Positions 27,865 to 36,652 of a DNA stretch of 64,000 nt are shown here, in pieces (within the stretch, counting starts at the first letter, position 1; every line of letters begins with the position of its first letter). Origin of the DNA: Marinobacter maritimus (GTDB lineage Bacteria; Pseudomonadota; Gammaproteobacteria; Pseudomonadales; Oleiphilaceae); assembly GCF_007671675.1 (NCBI RefSeq), contig NZ_VCGW01000001.1, positions 1,364,001 through 1,428,000 of the forward strand, given 5' to 3'. The notes under the pieces were generated by a model. The model saw only the letters and a list, made by a program, of their open reading frames with translations. It did not search any database and was not told the origin of the DNA. The translations under genes were made by a program, and so were the position numbers.

Positions 27865-27914
27865 TTTCGAAATATTATTGCTGAAAGACCGAATTCATAA
27901 AGAGAGCCTTTGCC

Positions 27915-28682
27915 ATGTTTAAACTGGATGCCGTCAGCTACAGAATGGCGGAGAAAACGCTGCTCCACCCCATTGACCTCAGCCTCGATCATGGCCAAAT
28001 GGTAGGCCTGATCGGTCATAATGGATCGGGCAAATCGACACTGCTGAAACTGATGGCCCGCCAGCTAAAGCCCTCTTCCGGCCAGGTCACCCTGGAAGGA
28101 AAGGATTTGCACCAGTGGGGTGATCGCCCCTTGGCGCGGGAGGTAGCTTATCTGCCACAGCAGCCTCCCGCTACGGACGGCCTGACCGCCCGGGAACTGG
28201 TACGTTTCGGTCGTTACCCATGGCATGGGGCGCTGGGGCGATTTTCACCCGAAGACGCAAAACAGGTGAGTCAGGCCATGGCGCTCACCGACACTGAGAT
28301 CTTCGGTGATAGAAGCGTGGATGAACTTTCTGGCGGCGAGCGTCAGCGAGTGTGGTTGGCTATGCTGCTAGCTCAGAATGCCCGTTTCTTGTTGCTTGAT
28401 GAACCTACCTCCGCCTTGGACGTTGCTCATCAAATTGAGGTGCTTTCGCTGGTACGCAAACTGGGGAAGGAGCTGGATATAGGTGTTGTCGTGGTGCTAC
28501 ACGACATCAACATGGCGGCCGGGTTTTGCGATCATCTGGTAGCCCTGCACAGTGGGCGACTGCTAACACAAGGCTCACCGGATGAATTGATGAACCCGCA
28601 AACCCTGAAAGATATTTATGGAGTGACTATGTCCATACTGGCCCACCCTCACCGCGAAGGTGCTCGTATCGCAGTGGCATAA
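27915..28682 (+). CDS. fhuC: Siderophore ABC transporter ATP-binding protein, FhuC-like
   Basis: A 255-residue ABC ATPase. Walker A is GHNGSGKST, the Q-loop is AYLPQQ, the signature is LSGGERQRVWLAM, Walker B is FLLLDEPTSALD and the H-loop is VVLHD. The FhuC/FepC-type sequence and position after fhuB show it energises the siderophore transporter. It follows fhuB by 50 bases with its own ribosome site (AGAGAG). It is convergent with the fhuF-like gene. Confidence 0.93.
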   Translation: MFKLDAVSYRMAEKTLLHPIDLSLDHGQMVGLIGHNGSGKSTLLKLMARQLKPSSGQVTLEGKDLHQWGDRPLAREVAYLPQQPPATDGLTARELVRFGRYPWHGALGRFSPEDAKQVSQAMALTDTEIFGDRSVDELSGGERQRVWLAMLLAQNARFLLLDEPTSALDVAHQIEVLSLVRKLGKELDIGVVVVLHDINMAAGFCDHLVALHSGRLLTQGSPDELMNPQTLKDIYGVTMSILAHPHREGARIAVA

Positions 28683-28694
28683 CGCACGATCAGC

Positions 28695-29456
28695 TCACCG
28701 TTCTTCTGGTAGAACTGCCCCCTTCGGGGGGCGATCAATATGGGGGCAATTCCCGCACAGCGCCATACCTGGCAGCCGATAGCGTATGCAACAGTGCCGC
28801 CGCTGTAGTTGCGGCTCACACCCTTCGCCGCGTTCTACGTAACGAACCGGACTGGCCATAGGATTCACGGACCCGTTTGGTCGTCTATCCAGCTCGATCA
28901 GTTGGCGGCCATCCGCAAGCATTTGATGCGGCACACTGCCGGCCTCCAGAGTGCGGATGAGCCTCTCGAAATAGGTGGCTGCGTTGCTCCACAGCACACG
29001 ACGTGAAATCTTGATGTGATCGCACCAACCGTCAATCAGTGGAGAGAAGTTGTTATCCATCAGCTCCCGGAAGCGCTCGAATGGATTCTCTGGAGGCACC
29101 TGGAATGGTCGCCCCCCATGAGGCAACCGGAACGCCTCAGGAACACCGCCTTCCCCGATAATCACCTCAATCTGATTCAGGGCGACGGGGAGCTCGTGCC
29201 CAGCCACCAGATTGGCAGTCGCCACAGGTACGATCAGCTTTGAAAAATAGTGTTTGGACCAAAGAGAGATGAGTGCTCGCTGATCATTCCCGGAATGCGA
29301 CTTTTGATACTCGCAAAGCAGTCGCGCCACACCCTCGGCGGAAACAAGATCCATTGCGGGTATTCCTGTCCGCTGATCCTGCCCCTTCAATACCAGTACA
29401 TCCCGATAGCGTTCGAAATCACCGACAAAAAGATGAGCAAGGGCGGGAATGGCCAT
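28695..29456 (-). CDS. fhuF: Siderophore-iron reductase, FhuF-like [2Fe-2S] protein
   Basis: A 253-residue protein. The C-terminal HCCIRYRLPGMALCGNCPH gives CC-x10-C-x2-C, the unusual [2Fe-2S] ligand pattern of FhuF. The N-terminal part is typical of the siderophore-interacting FhuF domain. It would reduce ferric siderophore in the cytoplasm to release Fe(II), the step after FhuBC import. The gene is convergent with fhuC (12-base gap) and carries its own candidate Fur box upstream. The ribosome site before ATG 29456 is weak. Confidence 0.92.
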   Translation of the reverse strand: MAIPALAHLFVGDFERYRDVLVLKGQDQRTGIPAMDLVSAEGVARLLCEYQKSHSGNDQRALISLWSKHYFSKLIVPVATANLVAGHELPVALNQIEVIIGEGGVPEAFRLPHGGRPFQVPPENPFERFRELMDNNFSPLIDGWCDHIKISRRVLWSNAATYFERLIRTLEAGSVPHQMLADGRQLIELDRRPNGSVNPMASPVRYVERGEGCEPQLQRRHCCIRYRLPGMALCGNCPHIDRPPKGAVLPEER

Positions 29457-29514
29457 GGTTTATCTATCTGGTTCTCGGGTAGAACTGCTTAAGGAGGCTT
29501 GGGCACAAAAACAA

Positions 29515-29548
29515 ACGATAATGCGAACACTTATCATTATACATGAAA
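29515..29548 (-). promoter_or_regulatory. Candidate Fur box upstream of fhuF
   Basis: On the minus strand the sequence ATAATGATAAG (within 29530-29540) matches the GATAATGATAAT Fur hexamer pair. A second hexamer (CATTATC, 29517-29523) lies one and a half turns away in inverted orientation. The site is about 60-90 bases upstream of the fhuF start, as expected for iron-repressed expression. Confidence 0.6.
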
Positions 29549-29567
29549 ATCTGAGGATGACGAGTCG

Positions 29568-29950
29568 TTAGCCATCTATTTCGCTAATGACCGCAGGGGG
29601 TTGCTCCCGAAAGAGGGCCCTGCCAAGGCTCTCAAAATATCGTTTAAAAGCGGCATTAATGTCCTGCCGGTGTCGGCCCATTGGATAGAGCCCGGCTTTG
29701 GCCTCTTCTGAGTATAGTGTGCAGCGACTCCGGGCCGCCCGCCGATGCCATACTGAAGGCCCAATGAGCCTCGCAGGGAAACAAGTGCTTCCGGGCCCTT
29801 GAGAATGACCAGCAGATCGGTCAATGCCCAGTAAAACCGGCCAGCCGCCCTGTCCCGCTCATGCGGAGTTACCCAGCGCCCTACTTCGATACTCCTGAAA
29901 TCGAACCGACGCCTCACTATTATAAAAGACATCGAAGCTAGTGCTGTCAT
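29568..29950 (-). pseudogene. LPD1-domain protein, internally deleted and frameshifted remnant
   Basis: ATG 29950 has a strong site (GGAGG, 6 bases upstream). The first about 80 residues (DFRSIEVGRWVTPHERDRA, then GPEALVSLRGSLGLQYG, ending PGVAAHY) match, from memory, the N-terminal part of the large polyvalent protein-associated domain LPD1. In intact members this is followed by a His-Glu metallopeptidase-like motif. Here that middle part is absent. After HY the frame shifts by one, and the other frame reads SEEAKAGLYPMGRHRQDINAAFKRYFESLGRALF before a stop at 29568. That looks like the C-terminus of the same protein family. Read as is, a 124-residue product would end at 29576. Family recall is by eye. 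Confidence 0.6.
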
Positions 29951-30188
29951 CACTTCCCTCCACATTTCAGCGACCGAGCCAATCAGCCACAGAAAAAGCC
30001 CGGGCACACGCCGTGAACTGTTTATATATACAGTATTCTGAGCATGCAAATCGTGTGAGTCAATACTATCGGCCCCTACCAGATGACCCGGGCGGCGGAG
30101 AAGGCCAAATTTGGCGAAACCATCCTAATCGACAGTGGAGCGCACCTGGGTGCGGCGCCGGTGCGTCGCTGAGCTTACCCCTCTGTCC
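29951..30188. other. Intergenic remnant zone beside the crotonase gene
   Basis: No intact gene. The plus strand has a short open stretch (30059-30169) containing the codons for EKAKFGET. That octapeptide also occurs in the adjacent crotonase, and 21 bases (30101-30121) are an exact inverted copy of 30561-30581 inside that gene. This could be a decayed fragment of a duplicated crotonase gene. Confidence 0.4.
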
Positions 30189-30992
30189 TCACCTCTTTGC
30201 CATGGATTCCAGCATCCGGTTTACCGCTTCCAGGTGCTCCGGCTCGTTGTGACACATACCCTGAAACACAGCACAAAGGTCCAGAAAGTCCTTCAGCTCC
30301 ATACGCTGGGCCATCTTCATAAGGCGTTTGGTCAGGCGGGTCGCCTTCGGGGGCTGACTGGCGATGCGTTTTGCTATCTTCATCACAGTCGGCATCAGCT
30401 CATCAGCCGGCACCACCTCCAGGACAATGCCCAGTTCCTTGGCCTCACTCGCCTCCACAACACGGCCGGTAAGTGTAAGTTCAAACGCACGCTGATAACC
30501 GATCAGGCGCTGCATGAGCCAGGCACCCCCGTCACCGGGGATAATCCCCAGATTGAGGAAGGTTTCGCCAAATTTGGCCTTTTCCGAAGCGATGCGTATG
30601 TCGGCCATGTTAGCAAGGTCAAAACCGGCACCGATGGCAGGACCATTCACCGCGGCAATAACGGGAACTTCCACGCCTTGCAACGCCAGCGGGATCTTCT
30701 GTATGCCTTTGCGATACCGGTCCGCACACTCGGCCACGTCGCCGGCAAAGTCACCGCCTCGCTCGGCCATATCGCGGACGTTGCCGCCTGCGCTGAAGGC
30801 AGAACCGGCGCCGGTAATAACCAGCACAGACACGTCGTCGCAGTGATTGGCCCAGTCGGCCGTGTTAACGATGTCGTCAATCAGATGGGAGCCGGTCAAG
30901 GCGTTACGCAGGTCGTGTCGATTGAAGGTAAGCACCGCAACCCGGTCTTCAAGGGTCAGCAGAGCGTCGGTGAGTTTCGGAAGATTGCTCAT
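30189..30992 (-). CDS. Enoyl-CoA hydratase/isomerase family (crotonase) protein
   Basis: A 267-residue crotonase-fold protein. The oxyanion-hole segments GAGSAFSAGGNVRDM and NGPAIGAGFDLANMADIRIAS are clear. The downstream IIPGDGGAWLMQRLIG region carries Asp at the position where hydratases usually have a catalytic Glu, so the exact reaction is open. Start ATG 30992 has AAGGAA 7 bases upstream; longer versions reach into mak without a ribosome site. It likely acts in fatty-acid or branched acid degradation, but no beta-oxidation genes are adjacent. The first gene upstream on the same strand is mak. Confidence 0.88.
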   Translation of the reverse strand: MSNLPKLTDALLTLEDRVAVLTFNRHDLRNALTGSHLIDDIVNTADWANHCDDVSVLVITGAGSAFSAGGNVRDMAERGGDFAGDVAECADRYRKGIQKIPLALQGVEVPVIAAVNGPAIGAGFDLANMADIRIASEKAKFGETFLNLGIIPGDGGAWLMQRLIGYQRAFELTLTGRVVEASEAKELGIVLEVVPADELMPTVMKIAKRIASQPPKATRLTKRLMKMAQRMELKDFLDLCAVFQGMCHNEPEHLEAVNRMLESMAKR

Positions 30993-31113
30993 CAGGAAAT
31001 TCCTTCGGGTTGGCTCGCGCCCGGTCAAGGCCAGGCAAAGTTTGGTCACTAGGATAAACCACCGATCGAGGATTATCTCCCCGCGACCACAACCGGCACG
31101 CCAGATAGTGAAC

Positions 31114-32019
31114 CTAGAGAGATAACCATGCAGCGCCACGCGCGCCGCTGGAATCTCCATGGAGGGCCTTTACCACAGGCGTTGCACACTCCCCACCAAA
31201 CACGTACTTCGCCAACCTCGCCGGCACTTCACGATAGATTTGTTCGGTATTACTCATACCGCCACCCAGCACAATGATGTCCGGGTCCAGAAGATTGATA
31301 ACAGTTGCCAAGCCACGGGCGAGATGTTCTAGATACTGATCAAGAGTTTCAGCCGCTTCTTTATCACCATTCAAAGCAGTTTCGGCGATGTCGCGGCTGA
31401 GCAGTTCCTGACCAGTCAGCAGGTTGTGCGTTAGTGACAGGCCGGTTCCAGACAGGAAGGTTTCGTTGCATCCGTGGCGGCCACAGAAGCAAGGGCGACG
31501 CTCCAGCTCAGCCTGTGGGGTCCAGGCTAACGGATTGTGGCCCCACTCCCCCGCAACGCCGTTAGGGCCGGTTAGAACCCGCGCACCGACACTTATGCCA
31601 GCTCCGCAGCCGGTACCCAGTATAGCTGCGAATACCAGGTTGTGGTTTCTGCCGGCTCCATCCGTGGCCTCAGAAAGCGCCAGGCAATTGGCATCGTTGG
31701 TGAGGGTTACCGGCCTTTGCAGCAGAGTGCACAAACCCTCCTGCATAGCTTGCCCGTTAAGCCAGGTGGAGTTGCCATTTTTGACTTTTCCGGTGATGCC
31801 CGAAACGCTGCCGGGTATTCCGATACCCACAGGCAAGCCACTGACACCTGCCTTTAGTTCTGCAGCCTGCACCAGTGACTGAATGGTGTTAAGGGTAGCG
31901 TGGTAGTCGACAGGCGTAGATACCCTTCTTCTGAAGTGCTCGTTACTCTGCCGGTCCATCAGGATGACTTCGGTTTTAGTGCCACCCAGATCGATACCGA
32001 TAAGCCAATCTTTTCGCAT
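31114..32019 (-). CDS. mak: ROK-family fructokinase, Mak-like
   Basis: A 301-residue ROK kinase. The N-terminal ATP motif is GIDLGGTKTEVILMD, the sugar-binding ENGxND-like stretch is VTLTNDANCLALSEA, and the ROK zinc motif is CFCGRHGC preceded by GEWGHNPLAW. The C-terminal GGGMSNTEQIY and GGECATPVVKALHGDSSGARGAAWL run nearly parallel to E. coli Mak, a manno(fructo)kinase. It would phosphorylate fructose with ATP in the cytoplasm. It follows the shikimate-kinase gene by 17 bases. Glucokinase or N-acetylglucosamine kinase are alternatives. Confidence 0.87.
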   Translation of the reverse strand: MRKDWLIGIDLGGTKTEVILMDRQSNEHFRRRVSTPVDYHATLNTIQSLVQAAELKAGVSGLPVGIGIPGSVSGITGKVKNGNSTWLNGQAMQEGLCTLLQRPVTLTNDANCLALSEATDGAGRNHNLVFAAILGTGCGAGISVGARVLTGPNGVAGEWGHNPLAWTPQAELERRPCFCGRHGCNETFLSGTGLSLTHNLLTGQELLSRDIAETALNGDKEAAETLDQYLEHLARGLATVINLLDPDIIVLGGGMSNTEQIYREVPARLAKYVFGGECATPVVKALHGDSSGARGAAWLSL

Positions 32020-32036
32020 GGCGCATTATTCCTTGC

Positions 32037-32567
32037 TTAATGTGCATGATATGCACTCAGCCGCTCTATCAGTACCTCACACACCCGCTCCTGGCTCAGA
32101 GCATCTCCCTGAATCGTGATATCAGCATAGCGGGAATACAATGCTGAGCGCTCTTCATATAACTCTATGAGTGATTGCTCGGGCCGCTTCGAAATGCCCC
32201 TCAGGCTGTAATCACCGATCCGTGACGCCACGGTATCCAATGAGATATCCAGAAATATGACGATACCCCCCATTTTGAGGTGCGTCATGGCTGCATCGCT
32301 GTAAACGGCACTTCCACCTGTGCTGAGGACGTGTTTCTCCACGTTCAGCTGCAGTAATACCTCCTCCTCGACCAGTCGTAGGGCAAGGTACCCCCGCTGG
32401 TTAACAATATCCTGAAGCGTACAGCCGGCTTTTTGCTGAATCAGCAAATCCGTGTCAATAAAACCAAGCCCGAGTCGCTTGGCGACCAACACACCCACGG
32501 TACTTTTTCCGCTGCCCGGCATACCGACAAATATGAGGTTTCGGGAATCTGATAGCATCTCATTCAT
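32037..32567 (-). CDS. Shikimate kinase-family protein (AroK/AroL-like)
   Basis: A 176-residue P-loop kinase. Walker A GMPGSGKST, the shikimate-binding Asp in GFIDTDLLI, and the LID-type LRGISKRP with Arg are visible. The third motif reads STGGSAVYS, where housekeeping shikimate kinases have GGG. The normal partner aroB is absent here; instead it lies between mak and sstT. It could be a second shikimate kinase or one with a changed substrate. An internal ATG three codons in is an alternative start. Confidence 0.8.
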   Translation of the reverse strand: MNEMLSDSRNLIFVGMPGSGKSTVGVLVAKRLGLGFIDTDLLIQQKAGCTLQDIVNQRGYLALRLVEEEVLLQLNVEKHVLSTGGSAVYSDAAMTHLKMGGIVIFLDISLDTVASRIGDYSLRGISKRPEQSLIELYEERSALYSRYADITIQGDALSQERVCEVLIERLSAYHAH

Positions 32568-32592
32568 CCTTATCGACCATGGCGCCCATCGC

Positions 32593-33816
32593 TCAGCCCT
32601 GTCTTGCGTCGGCCCGATGACAGGCCGCGGCGGTGAACAATACGTCGGTAGAGGAATTCAGGGCCGTCTCGGCAGAATCCTGAACCACGCTGATGACGAA
32701 GCCGATAGCAACCGCCTGCATGGCCACTTCCGTTGGTATCCCGAACAGGCTTGTTGCCAGAGGAATCAGAAGCAAGGAACCGCCGGCGACACCGGAAACG
32801 CCGCAAGCCGCCAGAGCCGAGACCACACAAAGCAACAGCGCGGTACCAAAATCCACAGGGATGCCAAGAGTGTGGGCGGTAGCCAAAGTGATCACGGAAA
32901 TAGTAATAGCGGCACCGGCCATATTGACGGTCGCACCCAGAGGTATAGAAATTGAGTAGGTGTCAGAATCCAGGTTCAAGCGCTCAGACAGCGCAAGATT
33001 GACGGGGATATTGGCTGCCGAGCTGCGTGTAAAGAAGGCCGTAATGGCACTACCCCGCAGGCATTCGAACACCAGTGGATACGGGTTTCGGCGAATCTGC
33101 CAGAATACGATCAACGGATTGGTTACCAGCGCGACGAAAAGCATACAGCCGACAATAACGCCAAGCAGCTGGCCGTAGCCAAGCAGAGCACCTATGCCCG
33201 ACTCCGCCAACGTATTGGCAACCAGCCCGAAAATACCCAAAGGTGCAAGACGAATAACACCACGAACGATTCCGGAAATGGCCTCTGACAGGTCCTCGAG
33301 ACCTTGGCGCGTCGTGTCGCTAGCGGTGCGCAACATAAAGCCGAGGCCAACCGCCCACACCAATATGGCAATGAAATTGGCTTCCAGAAGCGCTTTGACG
33401 GGATTGTTTACAGCACTGAGCACCAGGTTATTCAGAATTTCGCCGATATTCGAAGGCGGATTACCGCTTACACCGCTCAAGTCCAGAGAGAGTTCAGTAG
33501 GAATCAGAAAGCTGGCGATCACTGCGACCACCGCAGCCGCAAGTGTTCCTACTATATAGAGAAGCAGCACGCCGCGGATGTGCGTGGGCTGCCCCTGCTT
33601 GTGACCTGCGATGGCTGCAGCCACCAACACGAAAACCAACACCGGCGCCACGGCTTTCAGTGCTTTCACGAAAAGCTGCCCGAGCAAACCCACCGAGTTC
33701 GCGGCCTCTGGGGATATAATGACCAGAAGCACACCAGCGACAATGCCCAGGACAATTTGAGCAACAAGCCCCAGCCGCATTAGAGGTCGAAAAACGGTGC
33801 TCAATGCAGAAAACAT
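32593..33816 (-). CDS. sstT: Serine/threonine:Na+ symporter SstT
   Basis: A 407-residue DAACS-family transporter with eight transmembrane spans and two re-entrant loops. The HP-type motif [10 protein letters not shown], the [16 protein letters not shown] sodium-site helix and [16 protein letters not shown] are signatures of SstT. It imports serine and threonine with sodium. It is the first gene of a minus-strand row with the kinase genes. The C-terminal [14 protein letters not shown] matches the family ending closely. Start ATG 33816. Confidence 0.93.
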   Translation of the reverse strand: MFSALSTVFRPLMRLGLVAQIVLGIVAGVLLVIISPEAANSVGLLGQLFVKALKAVAPVLVFVLVAAAIAGHKQGQPTHIRGVLLLYIVGTLAAAVVAVIASFLIPTELSLDLSGVSGNPPSNIGEILNNLVLSAVNNPVKALLEANFIAILVWAVGLGFMLRTASDTTRQGLEDLSEAISGIVRGVIRLAPLGIFGLVANTLAESGIGALLGYGQLLGVIVGCMLFVALVTNPLIVFWQIRRNPYPLVFECLRGSAITAFFTRSSAANIPVNLALSERLNLDSDTYSISIPLGATVNMAGAAITISVITLATAHTLGIPVDFGTALLLCVVSALAACGVSGVAGGSLLLIPLATSLFGIPTEVAMQAVAIGFVISVVQDSAETALNSSTDVLFTAAACHRADARQG

Positions 33817-33890
33817 GAAAACCTCACGTTGCAGTTATAAGGAAATGGATGATGCGGTGGGCACATAGAGAAGTCGTAGACGTGGCGGGC

Positions 33891-33911
33891 CCAGATGCAG
33901 TACGCATCTGG
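33891..33911. terminator. Hairpin downstream of fahA
   Basis: An 8-bp perfect stem (CCAGATGC/GCATCTGG) with a 5-nt loop lies about 90 bases past the fahA stop (minus strand) and upstream of sstT. There is no T-run, so it may be a Rho-type or mRNA-end hairpin rather than an intrinsic terminator. Confidence 0.4.
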
Positions 33912-33997
33912 CGCGCTATGATAACGCAAAGTTGCAAGCTGTAAATAACGTCGGGCTCATTAATTCCGGGATGTAAGCGATGATGTTCTGACACTGA

Positions 33998-35299
33998 CTA
34001 GTACGCGGGCTGCACCCTACCTCGGCATTCTCCAAACCCAATGGTCGGATAGCCGTCACGCCGACAGCGCGCCCGCAGAATGACTTCATCGCCATCCTCC
34101 AGAAAAGTGCGCTGCTCGCCGCTGACCAAGGTAAGCGGCTGCTTGCCCCCGGCCGTACTTTCCAGCAGGCTGCCGACCGCATCGGGATTCTGACCCGACA
34201 GGGTTCCGGAACCGAACAGGTCGCCGGGTTGCAGCTTGCAGCCGCCGACACTGTGATGCGCAATCATCTGGGCCACCGTCCAGTACATATTCAGCGTATT
34301 GCTCAACGCGAGCCGTTGGGGTGGCGAGCCCTGTTCGCGCATGACTTCACTGAGCAGCAACACCTCAAGTTCGATGTCGAAGGCGCCAGCCGCCTGGTCA
34401 TCATCGTCAAGCAGGTAAGGCAGTGGCTGTGGATCACCGTCTGGGCGCACAGGCTGGGCTTTGCGGAATGGCTCCAGCGCTTCTGGCGTGACTACCCATG
34501 GGGAAACGCTGCTGGCAAAGTTCTTTGCCAGGAAAGGGCCGAGGGGCTGGTATTCCCAGGCCTGGACGTCACGGGCCGACCAGTCGTTCAGCAAACAGAA
34601 ACCCGCCACATGGTTGCTGGCCTCACCAATAGCGATGGGCTCACCCATATTATTGCCCGGCCCAAGCCATATACCCAGTTCCAGCTCGTAATCCAGTCGT
34701 TTACTGGGGCCGAAGCTGGGGGTCTCCTGGCCCGCTGGCAGGGTCTGGCCGTTGGGCCGGCGCACGGATGTTCCGGAGATGCAGATCGTCGAGGAGCGAC
34801 CGTGGTAACCAATAGGCACGTGCTTGTAATTAGGCAGCAAGGGGTTGTCCGGACGGAACAGTTTTCCGATGTTCCGGGCGTGATGAATGCCGACGTAAAA
34901 GTCGGTGTAGTCGCCTACGTGTGCCGGCAGATGTAATTCACAGTGGCTCATCGGCACCAGTAACGCCTCGCCGAGCGCCCGCATGGTCGCTTGCTGCTCG
35001 CTGTACTCATCCAGCAACTGCAACAGTGCTGTTCGCAAGGCTTTCCGGCTGGAAGCACCGAGCCCAAAGAAATGGTTTAACTGCTCCCGGCCAGCAGCTT
35101 CCGCCGCGACGGCGGCGTCACCTACGAACAAACCCGCCTCCAGGGCGACTTGCAAATCGAGAATCTGGTCACCGATGGCCACGCCGCCCCGTGGCTTTTG
35201 ACCGGGACGACTGAAAATGCCCAGCGGCAGATTCTGGATGGGAAAGTCGGGATGGCCGTTGGCAGAAGCGATCCAACTCTTGTGCGGCTGCGTTGTCAT
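33998..35299 (-). CDS. fahA: Fumarylacetoacetase
   Basis: A 433-residue FAH enzyme that hydrolyses fumarylacetoacetate to fumarate and acetoacetate, the last step of tyrosine catabolism. The N-terminal SH3-like domain (FPIQNLPLGIFS) is followed by the catalytic domain. Catalytic-site motifs are YTDFYVGIHHARNIGKLF, with the active His in the HH pair, IGYHGRSSTICISGT and the metal-ligand Glu/Asp region ELELGIWLG and NDWSARDVQAWEYQPLGPF. Three bases separate it from hmgA. It is the last gene of the maiA-hppD-hmgA-fahA row. Confidence 0.96.
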   Translation of the reverse strand: MTTQPHKSWIASANGHPDFPIQNLPLGIFSRPGQKPRGGVAIGDQILDLQVALEAGLFVGDAAVAAEAAGREQLNHFFGLGASSRKALRTALLQLLDEYSEQQATMRALGEALLVPMSHCELHLPAHVGDYTDFYVGIHHARNIGKLFRPDNPLLPNYKHVPIGYHGRSSTICISGTSVRRPNGQTLPAGQETPSFGPSKRLDYELELGIWLGPGNNMGEPIAIGEASNHVAGFCLLNDWSARDVQAWEYQPLGPFLAKNFASSVSPWVVTPEALEPFRKAQPVRPDGDPQPLPYLLDDDDQAAGAFDIELEVLLLSEVMREQGSPPQRLALSNTLNMYWTVAQMIAHHSVGGCKLQPGDLFGSGTLSGQNPDAVGSLLESTAGGKQPLTLVSGEQRTFLEDGDEVILRARCRRDGYPTIGFGECRGRVQPAY

Positions 35300-35302
35300 T
35301 GT

Positions 35303-36607
35303 TCAGAGACTCCCTTGGTCGAACGTTTTACTCATGCCTGCCCAACAGGCGTCGTAGTCTTGTTGTCGTTGCGGGCATTCGAGCGCATGGCGACTGGCGC
35401 GCAAGACGCTGCCGGTTTCAAACATAAACGCCATGCTCTGATCGGTCTTGAGCGGGTCCAGGTCGGCGGCGATGGCTCGTTCGGTGGTGGAGTTGTCCGG
35501 GCCGTGGGCGCTCATGCAGTTGTGCAGAGAAACGCCACCGGGCACAAAGCCCTCTGCTTTGGCGTCGTACGTGCCCTCGATCAGACCCATCAACTCGTTC
35601 ATCCGGTTGCGGTGAAACCAGGGTGGCCGGAAGGTATTCTCCGCCACCATCCAACGCGGTGGAAAGATCACAAAATCGACATTGGCCTGCCCCTGAGCCA
35701 CACCGGGCGAGGTCAGCACCGTGAAGATGGAAGGGTCCGGGTGGTCGAAACTGACTGTGCCGAGGGTGTTGAAGCGGCGTAGATCGTACTTGTACGGTAC
35801 ATTATTGCCGTGCCAGGCAACGACATCAAAGGGTGAGTGATCGAGCTCCGTGACCCACAGTTCGCCGAGAAATTTCTGCACCAGAACCTCGGGTTGATCA
35901 CGGTTTTCGTAGTGAGCGACCGGCGCCAGAAAATCCCGCGGGTTGGCCAGCCCGTTGCTGCCAATCGGTCCTAGATCGGGCAACCGCAGGGCGCAGCCGT
36001 GGTTCTCACAGATATAGCCGCTGGCCGTGGCATCAAGTAACTCGATGCGGAACTTGAGACCACGGGGCACCACGGCGATTTCCAGCGGTTCGATGGCCAG
36101 CACACCGAGCTCGGTGATGATTTTCAAACGGCCCTTTTGTGGCACGATCAGCCATTCGCCGTCGGCGTTGAAGAACGCCCGTGTCATGGACACGTTGGCC
36201 TGATACAGGTGCACGCTGACACCGTCGGCCAGCTCGGCTCGAGATGTCGCCGCGATGGTGGTCAAACCAGCCAGGAAGTCAGTGGGTTCGGACGGGACCT
36301 CAAAGGGGTTCCAGCGCAGGCGGTTGGGGTTGATGGGGCCCAGTTCCCGGCCCCTGATCTGTTGGGTTAATCGATGGTATTCCGGGTGGGTAGCGGAGGG
36401 CTTGATGCGGTACATCCACGTGCGCCGGGATTCGGCACGAGGGACCGTAAACGCCGTACCCGATAGCAATTCCGTATACAGCCCGTAAGCGGCTTTTTGC
36501 GGTGAGTTTTGCCCGAGCGGCAATGCGTCAGGCAAGGCTTCCGTGCTGAACTCATTGCCGAATCCAGATTGGTAAACAAGGGCATCGGACGAAGACTGTG
36601 ATCGCAT
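35303..36607 (-). CDS. hmgA: Homogentisate 1,2-dioxygenase
   Basis: A 434-residue cupin-fold ring-cleaving dioxygenase that converts homogentisate to maleylacetoacetate using Fe(II). Iron ligands are visible in [18 protein letters not shown] (His, Glu) and SAHGPD (His). The N-terminus [19 protein letters not shown] and [17 protein letters not shown] are family signatures. I start it at ATG 36607, with GAGG 5 bases upstream, instead of a GTG two codons earlier. It lies between hppD and fahA. Confidence 0.97.
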   Translation of the reverse strand: MRSQSSSDALVYQSGFGNEFSTEALPDALPLGQNSPQKAAYGLYTELLSGTAFTVPRAESRRTWMYRIKPSATHPEYHRLTQQIRGRELGPINPNRLRWNPFEVPSEPTDFLAGLTTIAATSRAELADGVSVHLYQANVSMTRAFFNADGEWLIVPQKGRLKIITELGVLAIEPLEIAVVPRGLKFRIELLDATASGYICENHGCALRLPDLGPIGSNGLANPRDFLAPVAHYENRDQPEVLVQKFLGELWVTELDHSPFDVVAWHGNNVPYKYDLRRFNTLGTVSFDHPDPSIFTVLTSPGVAQGQANVDFVIFPPRWMVAENTFRPPWFHRNRMNELMGLIEGTYDAKAEGFVPGGVSLHNCMSAHGPDNSTTERAIAADLDPLKTDQSMAFMFETGSVLRASRHALECPQRQQDYDACWAGMSKTFDQGSL

Positions 36608-36652
36608 GTTCACCTCTTTGCGCGCAACGATTGCGCTGAAAGCACTTCAAAT

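Noticed and set aside
28717..28732. GC-rich UUCG hairpin after fhuC as a terminator
   Set aside because: It lies inside the fhuF coding end and has no T-run; a role in ending the fhuC transcript cannot be shown.
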